From Zoogloeaceae bacterium (lineage in GTDB: Bacteria; Pseudomonadota; Gammaproteobacteria; Burkholderiales; Rhodocyclaceae): 16,250 nt of DNA. The DNA is taken from the NCBI GenBank assembly GCA_031278735.1, contig JAITJU010000183.1:1-16250 (forward strand), in the 5' to 3' direction. Of the stretch, positions 7,546 to 13,852 are shown piece by piece (the stretch's first letter is position 1; the number at the start of each line of letters is the position of its first letter). The notes under the pieces were generated by a model. It saw nothing but the letters and a program-made list of their open reading frames with translations, ran no database searches and was not told the origin of the DNA. A program made the translations under genes and the position numbers.

Positions 7546-7563
7546 ATGGCGGCGCGCCATAAT
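7546..7563 (+). promoter_or_regulatory. Palindrome overlapping a CATAAT -10-like box upstream of pncB
   Basis: ATGGCGgcgCGCCAT (7546-7560) is a perfect 6-bp inverted repeat. Its right end runs into CATAAT (7558-7563), five of six bases matching a -10 box. No good -35 is found 16-18 bp upstream, so if this is the pncB promoter it may need an activator or be weak. The palindrome may be an operator. Low confidence. Confidence 0.35.
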
Positions 7564-7580
7564 AAACTTGTATCCTTATC

Positions 7581-7610
7581 GCATACCGTCGCATACCGCC
7601 GCATACGCCG
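7581..7610. repeat. Three tandem 10-bp direct repeats (GCATACcgyc)
   Basis: GCATACCGTC (7581-7590), GCATACCGCC (7591-7600) and GCATACGCCG (7601-7610) follow each other with exactly one-helical-turn spacing, so the GCATAC words lie on the same face of DNA. They are 80-109 bp upstream of the pncB ATG and about 18-47 bp downstream of the CATAAT box. This fits a cooperative regulator site, but no known NAD-regulator consensus (NadR, NrtR, NadQ) was recognised. Confidence 0.6.
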
Positions 7611-7689
7611 ATTCGCGTTGGCGCGGCGGTCAACGGGCGTGTGACCTGCCGTGACGCGCACCCTGATTCTCCCCTGAAAGGAGTTTGCA

Positions 7690-8895
7690 ATGAACACCGC
7701 CCCCGTCGTACAAAGCCTGCTCGAAACCGATCTTTATAAATTCACCATGTGGCAGGCGTTGCTGCACAGCCACCCCGGCATCGAAGCGGAATACGCTTTC
7801 GTCTGCCGCAGCACGCCCGTCTTTGCGCTTGCCGAATTGAAGGAAGAAGTCGAAACGGAACTCGACTGGCTTTGCACCCTGAGTTTCCGCCCCGAGGAAC
7901 TCGATTACCTGCGATCCCTGCGTTTCATCAAAAGCGATTTCGTCGATTTCCTTTCTGTTTTCCGTTTCCAGCGCCGTTTCATCCGCGTCGAGGCGGCGGG
8001 CGAAACACTGAAGATCACGGCGACGGGGCCTATCGTTCACGTCATGGGCTTCGAGATTTTCGTGCTCTATATCGTCAACGAACTCTATTTTCGCCGCCTC
8101 GGCGACACGGAGGCGGCGCTGGCCGAAGCGCGCCGCCGTCTGGATGCAAAGATCGCCCTCATCACCGAAGCCGGAGACCTGCACGGCCCGAAACCCTTTA
8201 CCGGCTTCGTCCTGAGCGATTTTGGCGTGCGCCGCCGCTATTCCGGCCCATGGCACGAGGAGGCGCTCCGTACACTCATCGAAAAACTGCCGGGCAACTT
8301 CAGCGGCACCTCCAACGTCCATCTCGCCAGAAAGCTCGGCGTCACTCCCATCGGCACCATGGCGCATGAATACCTGCAAGCCTATCAGGCCGTGGGCGTG
8401 CGGCTGCGGGATTTCCAGAAGGCGGCGCTGGAAGGCTGGGTGCAGGAATACCGGGGCGACCTGGGCATCGCGCTCACCGATGTTGTCGGCATGGATGCCT
8501 TCTTGCGCGATTTCGATCTTTATTTCGCCAAACTTTTCGACGGCCTGCGCCACGACTCGGGCGACCCTGTGGAATGGGGCGAAAAGGCCCTCGCCCATTA
8601 CCGGAAGTTGCGCATCGACCCGCGCACCAAACAACTCATTTTCTCGGACGGTCTCGACGTTCCCAAGGCCATCGCCCTCTATCGCCACTTCAAGGGCCGC
8701 ATCCGCACGGCCTTCGGCATCGGCACCAACCTCACCAACGACACGCCGAAGAAGGCGCTCAATATCGTGATGAAACTCGTCGCCTGCAACGGCCAGCCCG
8801 TCGCCAAACTTTCGGATTCACCGGGAAAGACGCTGTGCGACGACGAAACCTTCCTGGGCTACTTGCGGCAGGTGTTCCAGCATCCGGCGGCGTAG
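7690..8895 (+). CDS. pncB: Nicotinate phosphoribosyltransferase
   Basis: Converts nicotinate and PRPP, with ATP, to nicotinate mononucleotide: the committed step of the Preiss-Handler NAD salvage pathway, in the cytoplasm. At 401 aa it has the E. coli-type PncB length. The N-terminus LLETDLYKFTMWQAL is a family signature for substrate binding. GTMAHEY (223-229) contains H226, matching the histidine phosphorylated in the Salmonella/E. coli enzyme. GFVLSDFGVRRR (172-183), GTSNVHLA and RHDSGDP further match the family. AAAGGAG six bases before the ATG (7677-7683) supports the start. It is the first gene of the operon with the DUF1152 gene (30 bp), a 95-aa gene and nadE. The repeats and palindrome just upstream are candidate control sites. 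Confidence 0.97.
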   Translation: MNTAPVVQSLLETDLYKFTMWQALLHSHPGIEAEYAFVCRSTPVFALAELKEEVETELDWLCTLSFRPEELDYLRSLRFIKSDFVDFLSVFRFQRRFIRVEAAGETLKITATGPIVHVMGFEIFVLYIVNELYFRRLGDTEAALAEARRRLDAKIALITEAGDLHGPKPFTGFVLSDFGVRRRYSGPWHEEALRTLIEKLPGNFSGTSNVHLARKLGVTPIGTMAHEYLQAYQAVGVRLRDFQKAALEGWVQEYRGDLGIALTDVVGMDAFLRDFDLYFAKLFDGLRHDSGDPVEWGEKALAHYRKLRIDPRTKQLIFSDGLDVPKAIALYRHFKGRIRTAFGIGTNLTNDTPKKALNIVMKLVACNGQPVAKLSDSPGKTLCDDETFLGYLRQVFQHPAA

Positions 8896-8925
8896 AACGC
8901 CAAAATCATCGGACGGAAAGCCATC

Positions 8926-9864
8926 ATGGAAATCCCTTTCGCAAAAGCGGTCGCCGCATCCCGAAACGCGCTGATCGCGGGCGCGGGCGGCGGTTTCGAC
9001 ATTGCCAGCGGCATTCCGCTGTATCTGTGGCTGCGCGGCCTCGGCAAGGCGGTCACACTTGCCAATCTGTCCTTCACGGATCTCTGGGCGACAGACAGCG
9101 AAAGAATCTGTCCCGGCGCGTACCGGGTGCTGGAGACGCCTTGCGAGGTCGATTATTTCCCGGAGAAACGCATTCTGGAATGGTTGCGCCTTCGTTCGGA
9201 AACGCCGGCGATGTACGCTTTTTCCAACGAAATGGGCGTCGTCCTCTTGCGCCGGGCTTACGCCGAAGTCATCGAACGGCACGCAATCGATACCCTGATC
9301 CTGGTGGATGGCGGCACGGACAGCCTCATGTCCGGCGACGAGTCCGAGGTGGGCAGCATCGTCGAGGACGCCTGCTCCATCGTCGCGGCCTCCGGCCTGC
9401 CGGTGGAAAACAGTTTTTTGGCCGCCATCGGCTTCGGGGTGGAACACAATCTCAATCACCATTCCTGTCTGGAAAACATGGCGGCGCTCACCCGCGAGGG
9501 ATATTATCTCGGCGCGTTCTCATTGACCGACGACATGCCGGAAGGCGCGGCTTACCTTGAACTGGCGGATTACCTGAACCAGAGCATTTCCTTTCATCCG
9601 AGCATCGTCGTCAATTCCATCGCCAGCGCGATGCGCGGCCAGTTTGGCGATTACCACGCGACATGGCGCTCCCGAAGCAGCGACCAGTTCGTCAATCCCA
9701 TGATGAGCCTGTACTGGTTTTTCAAATTGAAGGGCGTCGCCGGAAAAATCCGCTTTGCCTCCAGCATCGAGAAGACGGAAACCATGCGCGACGCCAGCCA
9801 GGAATTCATGAAATATCGCGCGACCACGAAACGCCGCGCCGCGCTGATGATTCCATTGGGGTAG
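8926..9864 (+). CDS. DUF1152 domain-containing protein, unknown function
   Basis: 312 aa, no signal peptide or membrane segment, so probably cytosolic. The sequence matches what I recall of the DUF1152 family, whose function is not established. Motifs: a glycine-rich GAGGGFD at residues 19-25, following a short beta-strand-like segment as in nucleotide-binding Rossmann-type folds; LILVDGGTDSLMSGDE at 124-139, rich in Asp/Gly and suited to metal or phosphate binding; and FGVEHNLNHHS at 170-180 with three His, a possible metal or catalytic site. The start has only a GGA-type Shine-Dalgarno (GGAAAG) 6 bases upstream. It lies between pncB and nadE on the same strand with a 30-bp gap, so co-transcription is likely and a role in nicotinate/NAD metabolism is plausible. 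Activity cannot be read from the sequence. Confidence 0.82.
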   Translation: MEIPFAKAVAASRNALIAGAGGGFDIASGIPLYLWLRGLGKAVTLANLSFTDLWATDSERICPGAYRVLETPCEVDYFPEKRILEWLRLRSETPAMYAFSNEMGVVLLRRAYAEVIERHAIDTLILVDGGTDSLMSGDESEVGSIVEDACSIVAASGLPVENSFLAAIGFGVEHNLNHHSCLENMAALTREGYYLGAFSLTDDMPEGAAYLELADYLNQSISFHPSIVVNSIASAMRGQFGDYHATWRSRSSDQFVNPMMSLYWFFKLKGVAGKIRFASSIEKTETMRDASQEFMKYRATTKRRAALMIPLG

Positions 9865-9905
9865 ACATGCCGAATGTTGCGTACATTGAACGTATATGCA
9901 CGACA

Positions 9906-9911
9906 AAAGGA
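9906..9911 (+). promoter_or_regulatory. Ribosome binding site deciding the start of the 95-aa gene
   Basis: AAAGGA six bases before the ATG at 9918. It favours 9918 over the in-frame ATG at 9867, which is preceded only by GGGG and would add 17 residues. Confidence 0.65.
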
Positions 9912-9917
9912 CATCCC

Positions 9918-10205
9918 ATGCCTTTCCTGAAATCGCCCGTCCTGGCGGCGACTGCCGCCGCGCGACGCGCCGTGGCGTCCGGCATTTTGGTCGTTCGCTA
10001 TTGCGAGCGGGAAAATCTGGAAGAAGCGCGGAAGATTTTCGAGGCCTATCACAAACAGAACCATTCGGATGAAGTGCGATGGGTACTTGAAGCCATCGCG
10101 GACATGGGCGATTTCTCGCTATTGCAGAGTGCTCGAACGTGGGGCGATTTACATCTGAAGAAAAGCCGGGAAGCCGGTGTTTCCAACAAACAGGAAGCGT
10201 CATGA
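9918..10205 (+). CDS. Small protein of unknown function in the NAD salvage operon
   Basis: I do not recognise this 95-aa protein. It looks soluble and mainly helical: an Ala-rich helix (residues about 8-20, AATAAARRAVAS), a short hydrophobic strand GILVVRYC (22-29), a charged helix ENLEEARKIFEAYHKQ (about 32-47), a helix DEVRWVLEAIADM (51-63), and a polar tail. It has no signal peptide, membrane span or Cys cluster (one Cys at 29). It starts 53 bp after the DUF1152 gene, has its own good Shine-Dalgarno, and overlaps nadE by 4 bp (ATGA). Codon use resembles its neighbours, and the SD plus coupling argue that it is real. A longer frame from 9663 overlaps the DUF1152 gene and is not credible. 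An adaptor or regulator for NadE is possible but is a guess. Confidence 0.75.
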   Translation: MPFLKSPVLAATAAARRAVASGILVVRYCERENLEEARKIFEAYHKQNHSDEVRWVLEAIADMGDFSLLQSARTWGDLHLKKSREAGVSNKQEAS

Positions 10206-11923
10206 ATATGCTCAGAATCACCCTCGCCCAGTTGAATTTCACCATTGGCGACCTCTCCGGCAATCTCGCCATGATGACGAGCGCCGCCCGCGAAGCCGCC
10301 GCGGACGGCGCGGCGCTGGTGGCGTTCCCGGAACTGGCGCTCACCGGCTATCCGCCCGGCGACCTGCTCACCGAAGCGGATTTCCTTGCCCGCGTCGAGG
10401 CCGCGCTCGCCGACCTGCTGGAAGCCAGCCGCGCCACGCCCGATCTTTACTGGGCGTTTGGTGTGCCGCTTGCGCGCACGGGGCCGGGCAAGGCGCTGGA
10501 AAACGGCATCTTGGTCGTCGCCGACGGCGCGGTGGTTCTGCGCTACGCCAAGCAATTGCTGCCGACCTACAACGTCTTCGACGAGCGGCGCTATTTCGAG
10601 CCGGGGCCGGAAGCCGCGCCGGTTCTGACGCTGCGGACGGCGACGGCGAAAGACATCAGAATCGGCTTCCTGATCTGCGAGGACGCCTGGAATGACGCGG
10701 GCGGCGATTATCCGGTCAATCCCTTTACACGCATGCGCGAGGCCGCGCCCGATCTTGTCGTCATCCTGAACGCCAGCCCTTCCGACATCGGCAAGCGCGG
10801 GCAACGTCACGCGCTGCTGACCGCCGCCAGCCGCCGCCACGAACTGCCCATGCTCTATGTCAATCAGGTGGGCGGACACGATCAGCTGGTCTTTGACGGC
10901 GCTTCCTTCGCGGTTACGCCGCGGGCGGGCGTGGTTTTCGAGGCGGCGCGTTTTTCCGAAGCGGTCGTTACCCTCGCCTTTGCCGACGGCGCGTTTTTCG
11001 ACGCCGACGGTCGGGCGCTGGCGGATGTGCCCGCCGCCGGGCTGTCGGCAATGGATTTTTATCATCGTCAGATTGTGCTGGGGCTTGCCGACTACGCTCG
11101 CCGCTGCGGCTTTACGCGCGCCGTCGTCGGCGCTTCCGGCGGCATCGACAGCGCCTTGACGTTGGCGCTGGCCGCCGAGGCGCTGGGGCAGGAAAACGTC
11201 GCCGCCGTCACCCTGCCCTCGCGCTTTTCCAGCGCGGGCAGCGTCGAGGATTCCGTCGCCCTCTGCGCCAACCTGGGTGTGCGTCTTTTCACGCATCCCA
11301 TACGCGACCTGGTCGCCGCTTATGAACAAGGATTCGCCGACGCCTTCGGCCTGCCCTTGCGGGGACTGGCGCTGGAAAACCTGCAAGCTCGCGCGCGCGG
11401 CGCGGTGCTGATGGAATATTCCAACCACTTCGGCGCGCTGCTCCTCACCACCGGCAACAAGAGCGAAATTTCCGTCGGCTATTGCACGCTGTACGGCGAC
11501 ACCAACGGCGGCCTGGGATTGATCGGCGATCTCTACAAGACGGAAGTCTTCGCGCTTTCCCGCCACATCAACGCCGTTGCCGGGCGCGACATCATCCCCG
11601 CCGCCATCCTGGAAAAACCGCCTTCCGCCGAGCTTGCGCCCAATCAGAAGGACACCGACAGCCTGCCGCCCTACCCGACGCTCGACGCCATCCTCAAGAT
11701 GTTGATCGAAGGCGAGCGCCTTTCCGCGGAAGAGCGCGAACAGGTGCGCGCCGACTATGCCCGCCTCGCCGCCAATGCGGAAGGCGCGGCGCTGATCGCC
11801 CGCGTCCGCCGCATGATCTGGAAAAACGAGTACAAGCGCCGCCAGGCGCCGCCGATCCTGCGCCTGCGCCCGCTCGCCTTCGGCAGCGGACGGCAGATGC
11901 CGATTGCGGCGAAATACGAATGA
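10202..11923 (+). CDS. nadE: Glutamine-dependent NAD+ synthase
   Basis: Amidates nicotinate adenine dinucleotide to NAD+, using ATP and ammonia produced from glutamine in its own N-terminal domain. With the start at 10202 it has 573 aa. The N-terminal nitrilase/CN-hydrolase domain (about 3-265) has the Glu-Lys-Cys triad E44 (FPELALTGYPP), K117 (RYAKQLLPTYNVFDERRYF region) and C159 (LICEDAW). The C-terminal synthetase domain (about 290-573) has the pyrophosphate loop SGGIDS at 312-317 and the family block TTGNKSEISVGYCTLYGD. The ATG at 10202 overlaps the stop of the 95-aa gene (ATGA) with AGGAAG only 4 bases before it; the second ATG at 10208 has a 10-base spacing and is an equally possible start. 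It is the last gene of the operon and ends 18 bp from the convergent metF. Confidence 0.97.
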   Translation: MNMLRITLAQLNFTIGDLSGNLAMMTSAAREAAADGAALVAFPELALTGYPPGDLLTEADFLARVEAALADLLEASRATPDLYWAFGVPLARTGPGKALENGILVVADGAVVLRYAKQLLPTYNVFDERRYFEPGPEAAPVLTLRTATAKDIRIGFLICEDAWNDAGGDYPVNPFTRMREAAPDLVVILNASPSDIGKRGQRHALLTAASRRHELPMLYVNQVGGHDQLVFDGASFAVTPRAGVVFEAARFSEAVVTLAFADGAFFDADGRALADVPAAGLSAMDFYHRQIVLGLADYARRCGFTRAVVGASGGIDSALTLALAAEALGQENVAAVTLPSRFSSAGSVEDSVALCANLGVRLFTHPIRDLVAAYEQGFADAFGLPLRGLALENLQARARGAVLMEYSNHFGALLLTTGNKSEISVGYCTLYGDTNGGLGLIGDLYKTEVFALSRHINAVAGRDIIPAAILEKPPSAELAPNQKDTDSLPPYPTLDAILKMLIEGERLSAEEREQVRADYARLAANAEGAALIARVRRMIWKNEYKRRQAPPILRLRPLAFGSGRQMPIAAKYE

Positions 11924-11941
11924 ACCGCCTGCCGCCGCCGC

Positions 11942-12781
11942 TCACGCGCCGCGCGCAAGGTCGATCTGTTCCAGTATTCGCGCGATCAGGGCGGATAGAT
12001 TCATGCTGTAAAAGTGCAGGCCGGGCGCGCCGTTTTGCAGGAGACGGCGGCAAAGATCGCTGACGACTTCGACGCCGTATGCCTGAATGGAGGCGCTGTC
12101 GTCGCCGCAGCTCTCGATCTTCTTGCGCAGCCAGCGGGGAATTTCCGCGCCGCAGGCGTCGGAGAAACGCGCCAGACGGGAAAAGTTGTTGATGGGCATG
12201 ACGCCGGGGACGATGGGAACTTCCACGCCCAGCTTTCGGACTTCCTCCACGAAGCGAAAATAGGCGTCGGCGTTGTAAAAATACTGGGTGATGGCGCCGT
12301 TGGCGCCCGCCCTGACCTTGCGGACGAAGTTTTGCAGGTCGTCGCTGGGGCTTTTGGCCTGCGGATGCCATTCCGGATAGGCGGCAACGTCGATGTGAAA
12401 CCAGTCGCCGGTTTCGGCGCGGATGAATTCGACCAGCTCATTGGCGTAGCGCAATTCGCCCCTGTCCGCCATGCCGGAGGAGAGGTCGCCGCGCAGGGCG
12501 ACGAGACGCTGGATGCGCGCGGCCTTGAATTCGGCCAGCATGGCGCGGATGTCGGCGCGGGAAGCGCCGACGCAGGAAAGGTGCGGCACCGCCAGATGTC
12601 CCTCGGCGGCGATTTCCCGCGCCACGCTGAAAGTGCGCTCGCGGGTCGAGCCGCCCGCGCCGTAGGTCACGGAGAAAAATTCCGGTTTGAGCCTGGCGAG
12701 GCGGGCGCGTTCCACTTTCAGTTTCTTCACGCCTTCCAGCGTCTGCGGAGGGAAAAACTCGATGGAAAAATTGGGCTTCAT
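11942..12781 (-). CDS. metF: 5,10-methylenetetrahydrofolate reductase
   Basis: FAD enzyme reducing methylenetetrahydrofolate to 5-methyltetrahydrofolate with NADH, supplying methyl groups to methionine synthase. At 279 aa it has the bacterial catalytic TIM-barrel length. Visible are SIEFFPPQT with the conserved E8 (E. coli E28), VTYGAGGST at 38-46, ALRGDL at 95-100 with D99 (E. coli D120), the substrate-contact block AITQYFYNADAYF, and PIVPGVMPI. The ATG overlaps the tlyA stop by 4 bp (ATGA), so translation is probably coupled. The overlap also fixes the start, since family homology begins within five residues of it. The gene is convergent with nadE; the 18-bp gap leaves no room for a separate terminator. 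I see no SAM or SAH riboswitch, nor a MetR box. Confidence 0.97.
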   Translation of the reverse strand: MKPNFSIEFFPPQTLEGVKKLKVERARLARLKPEFFSVTYGAGGSTRERTFSVAREIAAEGHLAVPHLSCVGASRADIRAMLAEFKAARIQRLVALRGDLSSGMADRGELRYANELVEFIRAETGDWFHIDVAAYPEWHPQAKSPSDDLQNFVRKVRAGANGAITQYFYNADAYFRFVEEVRKLGVEVPIVPGVMPINNFSRLARFSDACGAEIPRWLRKKIESCGDDSASIQAYGVEVVSDLCRRLLQNGAPGLHFYSMNLSALIARILEQIDLARGA

Positions 12782-13632
12782 GCCTTGCTCGTCCAGAGGA
12801 AAAATTCGTGATTGCCGTCACTGCCCGTCAGGGAACTGGCGAACCATTGGCGCACGTTGAGCGCGAGCACGGCGCAGCAGCGGCGCAATTTGGCCTCAAC
12901 TTCCGCGTACAGTCTGGCGTCGCGCACGATGCCGCCCTTGCCGACTCCGCCGGGGCCGACCTCGAACTGGGGCTTGACCAGCAGCAGCATCTGCCCGTCC
13001 GCCGCCAAAAGCGGCGACAAGGAGGGCAGGATGAGGGTGAGGGAAATGAAACTGACATCGACCGTGACGCGATCAAAACCGCGGGGCGGAAAAGCCTCCC
13101 CCAGGTCGGCTGCGGTGAGCGTCCGGCAGTTTATTCCCGTGAAGGCGCGTACGCGCGGGTCGGACAGCAGCCGGGGCGCGAGTTGCCGCTGCCCCACATC
13201 CACGCCCGTCACCCGCGCCGCGCCCGCCGTCAGGAGACAATCGGTGAAGCCGCCGGTGGATTGCCCCACATCCAGACAATAACAACCCGCCACCGACATC
13301 CGGGTATGCGCCAGCGCGCCCGCGAGCTTGTCGCCGCCGCGGGAAACGAAGGCGCCGCGGGCATTTTCCGCAAGGGTCAGGCGGCTGTTCCGGGGCAATT
13401 CCTGCGTCGGCTTGCGGATGACGATGTCGGCGCAACACGCCTTGCCGGACTGGATCAGCCACTTTGCCCGCGCGCGCGAACAATCGAATTGCGCCGCCAG
13501 CAGCACGTCCGCCCGCGTCCGGAGCGCGTCGGAAAGCGCGGGGCAGGGCGCAAGGCGCTGGTCGAATGCGGCGCGGCGGGCGGCGGGCGCGTCCGGCTTG
13601 CGCTGCCGGGCATGAAAAGCGTTCATGCTCAT
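12778..13632 (-). CDS. tlyA: TlyA family rRNA (cytidine-2'-O)-methyltransferase
   Basis: SAM-dependent 2'-O-methyltransferase; TlyA enzymes modify cytidines in 16S/23S rRNA, and older annotation calls them hemolysin A. With the start at 13632 it has 284 aa. The S4 RNA-binding domain lies at about 40-87 (RADVLLAAQ...SRARAKWLIQSG). The FtsJ-like methyltransferase domain follows, with SAM motif LDVGQSTGGFTDCLL (120-134). The K-D-K-E tetrad of TlyA is present: K102 (SRGGDKL), D192 (TVDVSFIS), K220 (LVKPQFEVGPGG) and E276 (NHEFFLW). The frame is open to 13680, but AGGAAG about 9-10 bases before 13632 supports that start; 13626 is a second possible ATG. An N-terminal tail of about 40 residues, rich in Arg/Ala/Pro, precedes the S4 domain and looks unstructured. 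It overlaps metF by 4 bp. Confidence 0.93.
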   Translation of the reverse strand: MSMNAFHARQRKPDAPAARRAAFDQRLAPCPALSDALRTRADVLLAAQFDCSRARAKWLIQSGKACCADIVIRKPTQELPRNSRLTLAENARGAFVSRGGDKLAGALAHTRMSVAGCYCLDVGQSTGGFTDCLLTAGAARVTGVDVGQRQLAPRLLSDPRVRAFTGINCRTLTAADLGEAFPPRGFDRVTVDVSFISLTLILPSLSPLLAADGQMLLLVKPQFEVGPGGVGKGGIVRDARLYAEVEAKLRRCCAVLALNVRQWFASSLTGSDGNHEFFLWTSKA

Positions 13633-13703
13633 GCTTGAGGGCTTCCTGTCGTGTTGTCGGAAGGCGCTATTCTGCCGCATTCCTGCCGCCCTTGTCTCCC
13701 CAA

Positions 13704-13732
13704 TTGCGTAAACCCGCGCGTTCAGGTAAAAC
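13704..13732 (+). promoter_or_regulatory. Weak promoter candidate upstream of the antiporter-crcB operon
   Basis: TTGCGT (13704-13709), 17-bp spacer, TAAAAC (13727-13732) in the 220-bp divergent gap between tlyA and the antiporter gene. The match is partial (3/6 and 4/6). No fluoride riboswitch fold is recognised in the leader. Confidence 0.3.
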
Positions 13733-13800
13733 CCTACGGTCTGTTCGCGAAAACCGCCATGCCTCCGTCCCCATCATTTTTTCCCTCGTCCGGGTTTTGC

Positions 13801-13817
13801 CGCTGCCGTCGGCAGCG
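13801..13817 (+). promoter_or_regulatory. Leader hairpin before the cation/proton antiporter gene
   Basis: CGCTGCC (13801-13807) pairs perfectly with GGCAGCG (13811-13817) around a GTC loop, 35 bp before the ATG. It is not followed by a T run, so it is not an obvious attenuator. A structured 5' leader is all that can be said. Confidence 0.4.
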
Positions 13818-13852
13818 CCTGGCGCCGCAACCTGTCAACGCGGATTTTGCGC

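Larger units (their letters stand above)
7360..7689. other. 330-bp divergent intergenic control region
   Basis: This is the only stretch over 300 bp without a gene. It lies between the divergent DUF4139 gene and the pncB operon. It is locally AT-richer than the genes (bases 7471-7515). It holds the DUF4139 promoter candidate, a direct repeat of ATGGCGGC (7519-7526 and 7546-7553), the palindrome with CATAAT, and the three 10-bp repeats. I see no tRNA, small RNA or convincing small gene. The long open frames that cross it read through coding sequence in the opposite sense. Confidence 0.7.

Noticed and set aside
5911..7644. 577-codon open frame on the plus strand opposite the DUF4139 gene
   Set aside because: It is antisense to a gene with a signal peptide, domains and a ribosome site; the translation is Arg/Gln/His-rich and resembles no family.
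7360..7689. tRNA, small RNA or NAD riboswitch in the longest intergenic region
   Set aside because: No cloverleaf, no strong terminator and no recognisable riboswitch core; only promoter-like boxes and short repeats.
7630..8688. 352-codon open frame on the minus strand opposite pncB
   Set aside because: The pncB frame carries the family signatures; the antisense frame has none.
9663..9917. Extended N-terminus of the 95-aa gene back to 9663
   Set aside because: It would overlap the DUF1152 gene by 200 bp, and the added residues are the out-of-frame reading of that gene. The ribosome site at 9906-9911 supports 9918.
10049..11566. 505-codon open frame on the minus strand opposite nadE
   Set aside because: NadE motifs (E-K-C triad, SGGIDS) fix the true frame; the antisense frame is a compositional shadow.
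13633..13852. Fluoride (crcB) riboswitch before the antiporter-crcB operon
   Set aside because: The conserved pseudoknot-forming elements of that class were not recognised in this leader; only one simple hairpin is present.
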